A DNA stretch of 22,196 bases from Rhizophagus sp. LPA8_4_AMF (GCA_021464525.1 JADRCO010001137.1:1-22196); one strand, 5' to 3'. Shown: positions 1 to 9,513, counted from the first letter of the stretch. The notes: generated by a model not told the origin, from the letters alone. Numbers and translations: made by a program.

Positions 1-540
1 CCATCATCATTTCCTTATCATATTTTAACTACTTTTACTTCTGACTAATAGAACTTGAATGTTCAGGCATTTTCATTTCATTAAAAAAATAATTTTATTT
101 AATTGTTTGGATTGCTATAGTTCCATCCATCACTGAAGCAAAAGCTTATTAGCAAGAGCTTATTGTGAGGAAAGGCGAATCTACTGCCTTTTTATATAAA
201 ATACATATTTTGTACTACATTTCTAATCTACTATTTCTTCAATTTCTTTTCTTAAGATCTTTCTTTTCTTTGTGTAAATAATGATGTAATATTTATATGA
301 GTCATAATTACTCATAATCAAAGTTAATAAAAGAAAAGTATAAAGAATGATTTCCACTATGTCTTATCCTTTCTTATCAGTTAATTATTTACCCATCGGT
401 TAAATATTTATCTGAATTAAACTATGTTACTAATTATAACTATACTAAAAATAAAGTAACTAAAAATAAAATAACCAAATATAAAATAATATAACTATAC
501 TAAATATACTAATAATATTCATATGTCATTACTTCCTGAT
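1..540. other. AT-rich intergenic sequence, no gene seen
   Basis: I see no convincing coding frame or RNA gene here. Around 420-520 there is a loose run of short AT repeats built on 'actaaaaataaa' and 'taactatactaaa' words. The stretch runs directly into the tandem array that starts near 540. Confidence 0.6.
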
Positions 541-1800
541 ACTACAACGTTAAAAAACGTTCCATTTTCTTATTTTTAATTGTTTATCAAAATGTTTTTT
601 AGCGTTTTATTTTTATATTATTTTCTAAATGAAACGTTAAAAAACGTTCCATTTTTTTTATTTTTAATTGTTTATCAAAACATTTTTTAGCATTTCATTT
701 TTTATTTTATTTTCTAAACGGAACATTAAAAAATGTTCCATTTTTTATTTTTAATTGTTTATCAAAACATTTTTTTAGCGTTTCATTTTTAATTTTACTT
801 TCTAGACAGAATGTTTTTTAACGTTCCTTTTTTTTATTTTAATTGTTTATCAAAACATTTTTTAGCGTTTCATTTTTTATTTTATTTTCTAAACAGAACG
901 TTAAAAAATGTTCTGTTTTTTTTATTTTTAATTTTCATTTATCGAACTGTTTTTAACATTTCAAAATTATATATATATAATTTTTTTTATTATTAATAAA
1001 ACGTTTCTAAACGTTTCAATTTTATTTTTCTAAACGGAACATTTTTTAATGTTCCATTTTTTATTTACTTTCTAAACAGAACATTTTTTAACATTCCATT
1101 TTTTTTATTTTACTTGTTTATCAAAATGTTTTTTAGCGTTTTGTTTTTTATTTTATTTCTAAACAGAACGTTAAAAAACGTTTTGTTTTTTTTATTTTTA
1201 ATTGTTTATCAAAACATTTTTTAGCGTTTCATTTTTTATTTTATTTTCTAAACGGAATGTTAAAAAACATTCCATTTTTTATTTTTAATTTTCTTTTATC
1301 AAAACGTTAAAAATATTTTGAAAATTATATATATATATAATATATTTTTCATTATTAATGAAACATTTCTATTTTATTTTCTAAACGGAATGTTTTTTAA
1401 CATTCCAAAAATGTTCCATTTTTTATTTACTTTCTAAATGGAACGTTAAAAAATGTTCCATTTTTTTTTATTTTTACTTATTTATTGAAATGTTTATTAA
1501 CATTTTGTTTTTAATTTTACTTCCTAGATGAAACATTTTTTAATGTTTTATTTTTAATTTTACTTTCTAAACGGAATGTTATTTAACATTTTGCCTTTTT
1601 TATATTTTTAATTATTTATCAAAATGTTTTTTAACATTTTGTTTTAATTTTACTTTCTAAACAGAACATTTTTTAACGTTCCATTTTTTTATTTTAATGT
1701 TTTTTATCAAAACGTTAAAAATGTTTCAATTGATGTTTTTTAAATTTTTTAACGAAAACGTCTTTTAATGTTTCAAATGTTTTTTTTAAAATTTTTTTTT
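540..1800. repeat. Degenerate tandem array, about 88-bp unit with an AACGTT-type inverted core
   Basis: About 14 copies of a core of the form GAACGTT-A(4-5)-AACGTTC recur near 544, 631, 719, 807, 896, 1035, 1076, 1166, 1254, 1385, 1438, 1524, 1572 and 1662. Each is followed by T-rich sequence and often by 'TTGTTTATCAAAACATTTTT' and 'TTTAGCGTTTCATTTT'. Neighbouring cores are mostly 87-89 bp apart, with some shorter spacings and two units containing an ATATATAT tract (near 968 and 1328). The core is self-complementary, so each unit can fold into a small hairpin. Copies differ mostly by CG/TG/CA exchanges. The small reading frame inside the array (811-996) is low-complexity Phe/Leu sequence and is not a gene. 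Confidence 0.85.
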
Positions 1801-2059
1801 CTATTTTTTTAATGAACTTAGTCTATCTTTTTTTTATTTTTAATAGGTTAACACGTTCTTTTAGACAGTTGATACTTAAGATCTTTGGAATGAGATTTCA
1901 ATAAGTGAATTAGCATTGTATTCATAGATATATGATTATAATTCTTGTTATTTTATTTTTATAGTAAAGTTATCATGAACTAGTTAATAAAAAAAAATTT
2001 ATTTTGTAACAAGATCATTTTGGTTTACACATCTAAAAGATTTTTTTATTAGGAATCAA

Positions 2060-2222
2060 TTGAAAAAAAATCAACTCTCAAAAAAAATAAAGAAAAATCA
2101 AAAATAAAAAAAATAACAAAAAAAAAATAAAAAAAAATCAACCCACAAAAAAGAAAAAAGAAAAATCAACCCACGAAAAAAATAAGAAAATTCAACCCAC
2201 AAAAAAAATATAGAAAAATGAA
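2060..2222. repeat. A-rich minisatellite with 'TCAACCCAC' units
   Basis: Four or so imperfect copies of a short unit of the form GAAAAATCAACCCAC(A/G) followed by A-rich sequence. Clear copies are near 2138, 2166 and 2191, and more degenerate ones lie from about 2062. One copy has CG where the others have CA. I see no coding capacity. Confidence 0.6.
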
Positions 2223-2299
2223 AACGTAATGATCATCAAAGTTCATATTAATAATTCAGCCAACTTGAGACATCACATATTATGTTGATCGGTGATAGA

Positions 2300-2555
2300 A
2301 AAGTTTTGATCTAGGGTAGTTGATCAATAATCCCTAGTACTACCCTGGATGTATCCAAAGTACTACCCTGGGATGCATCCAGGGTAGTACCTGGGATTTT
2401 TGACCAACTACCCTGGATGTATCCGGGGTAAACTAGGGATTTTTGATCAACTACCCTGGATGCATCCAGGGTAAACTAGGGATTTTTGACAAACTACCCC
2501 AGATGCATCCAGGGTAGGACTAGGGATGAATCCAGGGTAACTACCCGGGGTTTTT
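2300..2555. repeat. Palindromic 43-bp tandem repeat cluster (TACCCTGGATG / CATCCAGGGTA)
   Basis: The half-site TACCCTGGATG and its complement CATCCAGGGTA recur through this stretch. At 2452-2473 they join as a perfect 22-bp palindrome. From 2401 the unit 'TGA(C/T)CAACTACCC...AACTAGGGATTTT' repeats at 2401, 2444 and 2487, a strict 43-bp period. Upstream copies (from about 2307) are less regular and one carries an extra G. TTGATCAA words flank the palindromes. It could be a fold-back mobile element or an array of protein-binding sites. The sequence is more GC-rich than its surroundings and ends abruptly near 2555. Confidence 0.8.
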
Positions 2556-2973
2556 GATCAGTATGGCGCTTCATAAATAACTCATTATAATTCTCTCATT
2601 AAGATGAACATACTATAAAAGAAATTTAATAAAAACAGTTACTAATTTTCTATTTGTTTTAATGAAAAATATGAAAGTAAATAACTTTATTGGAATAAAT
2701 TTTTAAAAATTTTAACATTAGCCCCACTCCTTAAAAGTGTATCCTGAAGATGTGCAAGTATTTTAATTTAAAACTAATAAATAAAACTTTTTTATGCCAG
2801 AAATATGGGCGTCCGATTCATATGTGAATTATTAACACTTATGTATTAAATTTTTTAAAAATCAACTGTTTGATTTCGCTATTACCTTTATATGAGTGTA
2901 TTATAATTTGATGATTTTATAAATGATGATGATAGTACATTACTGGACTTCGGGATTTGGGATGTTGTCTATT
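2556..2973. other. AT-rich intergenic sequence, nothing recognised
   Basis: No reading frame of note, no repeat structure and no RNA gene seen. Confidence 0.5.
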
Positions 2974-3234
2974 TCACAAAATTCGGGAAATTGTCTGACA
3001 AGGCTTGTTGTCTTGCTTCTTTATTAAGATGTTTTTGAAGACGTGAATTTTCAGCTCCAATGCCGCAATACGTTCCATAACTAGAGTAAACTCGTGATTA
3101 CTATCATGAGACTGTTTAGCAGTCCCAAATTCATCATTTGATATAGAGGAATTATCATTTGTGTTTTCACTTGGTGAAATATAATTATCCTCGGAATCAT
3201 TAATTGTTGCTTTTACTTTTCTTTTTCTTTCCAT
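2974..3234 (-). CDS. Hypothetical 86-residue protein, basic N-terminus and short coiled coil
   Basis: An ATG at 3232-3234 on the reverse strand opens an 86-codon frame ending in TGA at 2974. Residues 2-8 (ERKRKVK) form a basic stretch that could act as a nuclear localisation signal. Residues 13-45 are Ser/Asn/Asp/Glu-rich and probably disordered. Residues about 48-73 have hydrophobic spacing (VMERIAALELKIHVFKNIL) typical of a short coiled coil. The composition is protein-like and not a shadow of another frame. I do not recognise a family. It could be a genuine small gene, the first exon of a longer reverse-strand gene, or a leftover of a transposon-borne frame. Confidence 0.35.
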   Translation of the reverse strand: MERKRKVKATINDSEDNYISPSENTNDNSSISNDEFGTAKQSHDSNHEFTLVMERIAALELKIHVFKNILIKKQDNKPCQTISRIL

Positions 3235-4207
3235 TATTACAAAAAAATTACTTATATTTTTATAGGATAAATTCGTTATTTGGGCAAAGAAAATTAAGAA
3301 AGTTGTAAGTTTATTTTATTAGAAAAAAAGCGAAAGAATTGAATAATTATACTATATTTTTTCAGAATATTTTTTTATAAAAAAAAAATGTTTAGCGTGT
3401 TAATTTTGCCTACAAATCATTGCAGTAAAAGTATATTTAAGCGAAAGATTTCGAGGGTGCGGAAAGTTTATTTTTAACTACAGTACATTATTAATTTTTT
3501 GTGTATTTTGATGCGCAGTCATGCACGTGCATGAAGCATGCACTGCATGGTGTCATGCGCATGGTGCCCAACTGCCCAACTCTACTAATAATAGTCTTCT
3601 AGCACTGCATCAGGATATGAACCAATAGATGAATCATCGTATATTATTGATAAGGATATATGGAAGAATGGGATGATGATTAAATAACAAAAATTATAAA
3701 AATTGTATTTTTTTTTTGTATATTAATTGATTATTAATATGATGTTTTTATTTACACCATTTTTTAAACATTTTTTAGATAATCTTTGGATGATATTTAT
3801 ATGCTTAAAATTTAACTAAAATTACTTTTTTTAAAATTCGGATGGTTATTAAATAAAATAGTGCCAAATCGCATGAGTATCCTTGGAATTAACACATTTT
3901 TCGAATGAATTTTTTTTATAGGGCTTCAGCAGTAAAGGGTTTATTGCAATACGAACAATATTTGTAATTGAAAACTCTACTTGAAATATTTAATTTACTA
4001 AATTCAGTTTCCATTGGGTTATTTTCGTAATATACAGTATAAAAAAAATAAAATAAAATTTGGATATATATGTGTATTTATATAGTTACTAAAAAAATGA
4101 TACTTTAATCAAAAGAAGAAATTACTCCAATCACCGCACAATCCAGGTGATCATCTAATTTTTTTTTTCGGGCCGTATTTTCCCGATTCATTGATCGGAT
4201 TTTTAAT
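3235..4207. other. AT-rich intergenic sequence with a small GC-richer patch
   Basis: No gene is seen. A GC-richer patch at about 3510-3580 holds overlapping CATG-type palindromes: CATGCACGTGCATG at 3520-3533 and CATGCGCATG at 3554-3563, followed by the direct repeat TGCCCAAC TGCCCAAC. The rest is homopolymer-rich AT sequence. Confidence 0.5.
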
Positions 4208-4210
4208 ATG

Positions 4211-4570
4211 CTGGACAGAAGTTTAGCGTTGAAAGTTAAGTTTTTTGACAATTAAGTATCTTTAACTGTGAAATTCAAGTGATTTGCTGTTACAGCTGTC
4301 AAATAGTTTGACGAAGTTGAAATAATTTTCCATACTTTAGTTAAAATTCAAATGGTGTAAATTTAAGTAATTCTGTAAAAGAAATTCTCTTTCTTGGAAG
4401 TCCCTATATTTCATTTTTAGAAAATTATTTTTATAATTCAAAAGATTTGCATTTAATGATAAACATTTGGTATTTAATGCCAATTATTGCAAAATTCTTT
4501 ATATTTAACGCCAAACGATATGGTGTTTAATGTCAAACAATATGCACTGCACCTTTAAACTTCTGTCCAG
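4211..4570. mobile_element. Possible MITE with 15-bp terminal inverted repeats (Tc1/mariner-like ends)
   Basis: CTGGACAGAAGTTTA at 4211-4225 reappears as its exact reverse complement at 4556-4570, bounding about 360 bp of non-coding DNA. Ends containing 'GGACA(A/G)AAGTTTA' are typical of Tc1/mariner-type elements, and no transposase remnant is visible inside. Near the right end there are repeated short words (TTTAATG(C/T)CAA, TTTAACGCCAA) around 4471-4537. A clean TA target-site duplication is not obvious, so the exact outer borders are uncertain; the right flank (TCCGGCAT) may belong to a longer terminus. Confidence 0.5.
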
Positions 4571-4810
4571 TCCGGCATTCCATATTTTAATATCATTTTT
4601 AGATTTTGAGACTCGAGACATCTTCCAATTCTTTTTTGTTATAGTTTATATTAGTTTATTGATATAAACAACGGTTCAGTTCAGTAATTACCAAAACTGA
4701 TTGGAATTCTAGCGTAGTTTTACTGTTTTTTAGAGGAATAATGTTTTATAAATATTCTTGTAACCTATTTATACTATTAATAAACTTTTCTGTTATGGCC
4801 AGGTCGTACG

Positions 4811-4949
4811 ATAATATTATTATAGTACATGGTTAATGGGTGATTGGCTAAAATTTTGCCACGTCAGTGGCAAATTTATAGCCGATCACCCATTAACCAT
4901 GTAAAAATAAGTGATACTGCCCTCCCCCCGTACTATAACATATTATTAT
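4811..4949. mobile_element. Hairpin or MITE-like element, near-perfect inverted repeat
   Basis: Arms 4827-4864 and 4865-4902 are reverse complements over 38 nt. There are three internal mismatches plus the apex, and one of the mismatches would be a G-U pair in RNA. The arms begin ACATGGTTAATGGGTGAT and meet at GCCAC-GTCA-GTGGC. Outside them, TATTATAGTAC (4818-4828) matches GTACTATAA (4930-4938) in reverse complement, after a C-rich insertion (4919-4929) in the right arm. This suggests a fold-back element of about 139 bp. No coding frame. A transcript across it would form a long stem, so it could be a small-RNA precursor; this is inference. Confidence 0.65.
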
Positions 4950-5215
4950 AAAAATCATTTTTTTTAATATTATTTTTACTAAAAAAAACATTGGAGTGTG
5001 ATTTTGTTATGATTTATTTATTAAATTACGTATTGTTTCTAGTACATTATCAGTCATCACTTGATAATTATTCACAGAACCAAGTTTTCTAAATTTGTTT
5101 GATCATGTTCACTCATCCCTCGTACTTCCATTACTCATTCTCTACTAAAAACAAAATAAGAAATAGAAAAAAAAAACTAAAAAAAAAATCATAATTCAAA
5201 AATTTTGATCGCCCT
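4950..5215. other. AT-rich intergenic sequence, nothing recognised
   Basis: Homopolymer-rich sequence without a credible reading frame or repeat. Confidence 0.5.
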
Positions 5216-5535
5216 CTGTACGCTAATCACCATGATTTGCAAGGAGAAAAATGGTGAAAGAAGTCAACCTAAGTTCAGGTGAGATGAGCTGATTTTTTCC
5301 ATTATTTTATTAATAAACCGATCCACCTTTTATGGCAATCATCATTTCGATTCACATCAATTTGCAAGGAGGGAATTATTACGAAATGGTGAAAGAAGTC
5401 ATTGGGGAATATTTATTTTTTGCATGTTGCATCACGCTATTATTGTATTAATAAAATGATCATTCGGAATACACTTTTATGGGAATCATTATTTCACATG
5501 CAATTTGCCAAAAGGGAATGATTAATGAAATGGCG
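5216..5535. repeat. Three diverged tandem copies (about 125-143 bp) upstream of the secreted-protein gene
   Basis: The block 'AATCAYNATTT...ATTTGC(C/A)AAGG...GAAATGGTGAAAGAAGTC' recurs three times, with its ATTTGC word at 5235, 5360 and 5503. Between copies, 'TATTAATAAA...CCTTTTATGG' type sequence also repeats (about 5305-5335 and 5448-5483). Copies are diverged and gapped, so this is an old duplication. It ends about 215 bp before the start codon of the 5751 gene and may be part of its regulatory region. Confidence 0.65.
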
Positions 5536-5750
5536 GAGGTGCTAGATCCTTTTTCTGCGGAAGAATCTTAATATATGTATATAATTCTTTTTATCAGAAA
5601 ATTTAATTATAAATATGCCCAAATACTTCCTAAATAATAATCACAGATCTAAATTTAAGCTTGTTTTTTGACAAAGTTTGAAATTTTTTTAAAAAAGTAA
5701 AAAATATTTGTTTCACTTATATTCTTATCTCCCTTTGCTTATTTTCTACC

Positions 5751-6074
5751 ATGTTTTACAAAATTATTATCGTTACTGTGTTATTGTATGCTTCTCTCGC
5801 ATCAGCAGCATTCTTTACTTTTGATGCTTATTCAGAATCCGACTATCAAGGTACTCATACACAATATCATAATGAAGTAGGAACTTTTATACCTGGCTAC
5901 GTCGTTAAATCTTACCATTGGAATGCTCCTGCCGGTGGTGGATGTTGTGTAATAATGTGCAATGGCGATAGTGAAGTCGATCTTCAATGTTATAATCATG
6001 ACCGCGATAATACCAGTTTCGATAAAATTGCTATAGAATGTGGACAGATTGACAAAGATACGCTAAAATGTTAA
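5751..6074 (+). CDS. Small secreted cysteine-containing protein, possible beta/gamma-crystallin-like fold
   Basis: This single-exon frame of 107 codons has a textbook secretion signal: Lys4, a hydrophobic core (IIIVTVLLY, residues 5-13) and a likely cleavage site after ALASA-type residues near Ala19/Ala20. The mature part of about 87 residues has six cysteines (65, 66, 70, 80, 97, 107), consistent with disulfides outside the cell. Residues 21-57 (FFTFDAYSESDYQG, then VGTFIPGYVVKSYHW) resemble the Greek-key strand pattern of beta/gamma-crystallin domains, with an aromatic run, a spaced Gly and a second Trp/Tyr strand; residues 65-97 could form the second half. The leader just before the ATG is pyrimidine-rich. 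An AATAAA at 6338-6343 is a possible but distant poly(A) signal. Likely a secreted structural, antimicrobial or host-interaction protein; the exact role is not visible. Presence as a gene is well supported, the fold only moderately. Confidence 0.82.
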   Translation: MFYKIIIVTVLLYASLASAAFFTFDAYSESDYQGTHTQYHNEVGTFIPGYVVKSYHWNAPAGGGCCVIMCNGDSEVDLQCYNHDRDNTSFDKIAIECGQIDKDTLKC

Positions 6075-7316
6075 TATAACTCAAGAAATATTTGTTTAGT
6101 CATTAGTATCATTTTAAAAAGCTATTTACTCATTTTATATACTGTAAACGTATTAAAATTTATTCATGTATTGTTATATTAATTTTTTTTTTACGCTAAG
6201 ATTGTAAGCCAATTTATTACTTTGCTGTCAAAGGTAATTTTTTTTGACATGATTTTACAAATTATTTATAATATCCATATAATTATAGTGTTAGCATATT
6301 ATAATTAACAGGTTTTTGAATGTTTTAATATTAATATAATAAATCATTACTGTCAAGTATTATATAATTATTATTTTTTTTTTTGTAATTTGCTTAAATC
6401 TAATGTATTTACATATAATATATGCATTATAATCGATATAAATAATTTGAAGCGTCATGTTAAAAAAAATAAATACTATATCAATATTAATTTAATTAAC
6501 TCTTACATTTATTACTACTTAATATATATTAATATGTTATTTTAGCAAATTAAATATTTAATATTTCAAGTAGTATTTTTACGTTAACTTCTTCATTTTC
6601 TGATTTTTGTGATTTTTCTGTTGTTTCAATTTCTTTAGAACCTTTAGAAATAAAATTTTCCGATACAACTAAAAGTTCAATATTATTAAATTCTGGAAAT
6701 TACTTGGCAAATTTTGGTCTATATCTGGTTCATATTCCCAACACTAAACCAAATTTTGTATTTATTTATATTTATTATTTATTAGTAACATATTATTAAA
6801 AAGTGATTATTTTTGACTATTTTTCCTTTTTACGCTAAATTTGACTTTAGCATCAAATTAGAAGGAATGGATCAAAACAGAATACTGTGCTGAATAAAAT
6901 TGGTTCTGTGATCATTTTCACCTTTCCTTATTTCTGATTATTAATTATTTTTCAATTTGCTGCTTTTAGAAATTGACCTCAAAATGAATATTATTAGGTT
7001 ATTATTATGAGAATTTGGTAGATTCAACATAAAAAAAGCAAAAAATTTTTTTTCATCTTTAGCTAATTAATAACTTATTTTTATACATTAGATTCAGTCT
7101 TGAACTTCAAATGGAAACTGATCATGATAGAAGCCGTTGGTAATACCATTTTTCTCATCAATATTTTTTACTAGTTTTATTTTAATTATTACTAATCAAT
7201 CAAATATTTATTTTATTAATAATCAAAATTAAAAGAACATCATTGATTGTTCATAAATTTATATGATAAAAAAAGTTGATATCCAATTTTTTTTAAATAT
7301 TCTGCACATCAGAATA
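6075..7316. other. Long AT-rich intergenic sequence after the secreted-protein gene
   Basis: No complete gene. On the reverse strand, about 6550-6690 reads openly for some 46 codons with Glu/Lys/Ser-rich, protein-like composition (for example ENFISKGSKEIETTEKSQ) and ends at a TAA complementary to 6550-6552. There is no start codon or partner exon that I can identify, so it may be a terminal exon or gene remnant. The rest is low-complexity. Confidence 0.4.
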
Positions 7317-7552
7317 AAGATACGTCTCGGTCTTAGACCGGTCGGCCCCAGGACTATGTAGGACCGGACCGCGGTCTTTTTTTTTAGGACTGGTCCTAGG
7401 ACTGAACGCCTGATGAGATAATTCTGGCCGGCACTATAGGTTTGGCCTGAATTATGAATTTTGTGTACCACAAATCCCATGAAATTTCTTGTGTAACATA
7501 CAAATCCGGTGGCTACATAGGACCGGTAGAACCGTGGCCTTTCAGGACCGTT
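7317..7552. repeat. GC-rich repeat island built on GGACC/GGTCC words (probable inserted element)
   Basis: Base composition changes sharply here. The motif GGACCGG and its complements recur many times, including the palindrome GACCGCGGTC near 7367 and GGTCT-T-AGACC near 7330. Two related direct copies, CTATGTAGGACCGG (about 7354) and CTACATAGGACCGG (about 7513), are each followed by an ACCG(C/T)GG(T/C)C sequence roughly 160 bp apart. The open frames crossing the island on both strands (99 and 60 codons) show no domain and look like by-products of the repeats. It resembles a non-autonomous element, but the family is not identified. Confidence 0.5.
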
Positions 7553-9376
7553 ATGCATCTTTACATCAGAATCCTCTAGTTATAAATAAAATTTTAGTGG
7601 TAATTAATAAGTTAATTAAAAACTCGACATGCATGAACACTGACTGTAAGTGCCTCCATTGTAATTTATAATGGTGGTACATTTTTGTCTTTCAAAAAAA
7701 GAATTGGTCATATGTAATCTTCATAGCATTGTTAAACAAATCTTCGTAATTTTGTTTATCTTGAATTAGTAATAATCAAAATTGACCGGAATTGCCGGAA
7801 TTGGATTAGTTGATCGGAATGTGCACATGACTCGATTCAGATCAGGAGGATCTTCAACAAATGTTCTTACCACGTGACTTTTGTGGTACGATCATTTGTT
7901 CCGTTTTACAGCAAAATTCTCTCATTATTCTCTCCCTTTTTTTCTCTTTTCACATCAAAATAATTTTTTAGAAAAAATAATGGAATATTGTTATATTGTT
8001 TATGTATATGTAAGTACTCTTTCACTCGTAAATAAATGCGGATTTTTATTGTTTTTATTTTAATATTCTAGTTTTAATTAAACAAGTCTTAAAAGATTTA
8101 TTTTTTCAATTTTATAGCATAATTTCAGTACTTTTGGTAAATGAAATATGTCTAGGAGGCATAAATAGCTTAGTTATTCTCAAAGGTATGGATATTTTTG
8201 TGTAAAATTACTGTGCCGCACGCAACTGGATTTTTACTTTAATGAGTAATTGTAGCGCTTTTATTAGATTAAACAGGCATTTGAAGATTAAGCAAACTCA
8301 TTCTGTAGGCGTAAAATTATTTAGATATTAATTTTTTATCAAATTGGCCTAAATATTTATGGAGTAATTAGTATTTTTTTTGATTTTTACTAAAGAAATT
8401 TTAAAGAGTTTTTTTATTTGTATATTAAATTTAATAAAGTGTAAAAGTAATATTTTAAATGTTTTTATTGTAAAAGTAATAAAATAATTTTTTATTACAA
8501 TATTCTAAAAAAAAAAATCTTCTTTTTTTTCTTTTTTCTTTTTTTTTTTTAAGATAAATGTTATAAGCCAAGCAAATTTTAGATGCTACAAAATCACAAA
8601 TTTCGTTGGTGATACTGGAGTAAATGATCAGACGGAGGCATGACACGAGTTTTAATTATATGGCACAGGATTTCAAATTATACAATTCAAATTATTTATA
8701 TGGAGACTATTCTAAACGTCAGACAAATTTTAGTTATATAGATTACATGATAGAGAATCATATTTCAGTTGTTTAATATTTTTTTGGATGACATGTAAAT
8801 GAATGAATATTAGTAAAATTTATAATGTCTTTCAAAGTTGTATATTAAAGCATTAATAGTTGATCAGAAATTGGGAAATAAGCATTAATCTTGTTATTGG
8901 ATGAGTTCTTAATACTAAGTTTTGTTCAAAGTTTTAATATGAGAAAAGGTTTCGTTCATTTTAGGCGATGATTCTTTCTTCTTTAATTGATTATTATGAA
9001 TCACTATCTTCATGAAAAGAATGCCGAAAAATCCCGTGTAATATGTCTAACTTAAATGTAGTATTTTCTTAATTAATTTGACGATCATACTAACCATGAA
9101 ATTCAAAATATATATGAAAAAAAAGATAATGAAAAAAATATTATGATGGAAAAAGATGAACATGATACGCAATAAAATGGTAAAATGATGATCATGTTAA
9201 GTAAAATACGTAATAAAATGGTGATAAATTGACGTACCGAATTTCATAAAAACTGAACTAACTAAAAAATATTAATTTTCTTTATTAGATAATCAAATTA
9301 AAAAGAATAATTTAATATTAAATCGAAAATGTCTCAAAAAAAAAAAATTTTTTTAACCAAAAAAAAAGGAATATCT
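7553..9376. other. AT-rich intergenic sequence, no supported gene
   Basis: Several short frames occur (7881-8063 on the forward strand, 8455-8646 on the reverse strand), but they are low-complexity and lack domain features. A small inverted pair TACCAC/GTGGTA encloses a CACGTGA at 7868-7888. Nothing else is recognised. Confidence 0.5.
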
Positions 9377-9513
9377 ACCCTATAAAAAATTTTATCCGTA
9401 TTTCTGTAAAAACTCCTTAAAAATGGGCCTTTCACGGATCCATTCACGGAAATATGAGCCTTTTATGGAAAAAAGATGGAATATAAAAAACGGATCGACT
9501 TTTTTTACAGGGT
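9377..9513. mobile_element. MITE-like element with ACCCTRTAAAAAA termini
   Basis: ACCCTATAAAAAA at the left end matches the reverse complement of the right end, ACCCTGTAAAAAA. The similarity continues inward with gaps (ATCCGT near 9394, ACGGAT near 9490), giving imperfect terminal inverted repeats of about 30 bp around a 137-bp element. Inside, CACGGATCC and CACGGAAAT form further short repeats. No coding frame. The flanks read TATCT and TATCA, so a short duplication is possible but unclear. Confidence 0.55.

Noticed and set aside
811..996. 61-codon Phe/Leu-rich frame
   Set aside because: Low-complexity translation of the T-rich tandem array, not a membrane peptide gene.
2300..2555. Possible CRISPR-like array
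   Set aside because: Repeats are palindromic, contiguous and degenerate with no unique spacers, and the window is eukaryotic.
7881..8063. 60-codon forward frame with possible splice donor GTAAGT
   Set aside because: I tried to extend it across an intron to an open stretch near 8120-8190, but the splice phases do not match; composition is low-complexity.
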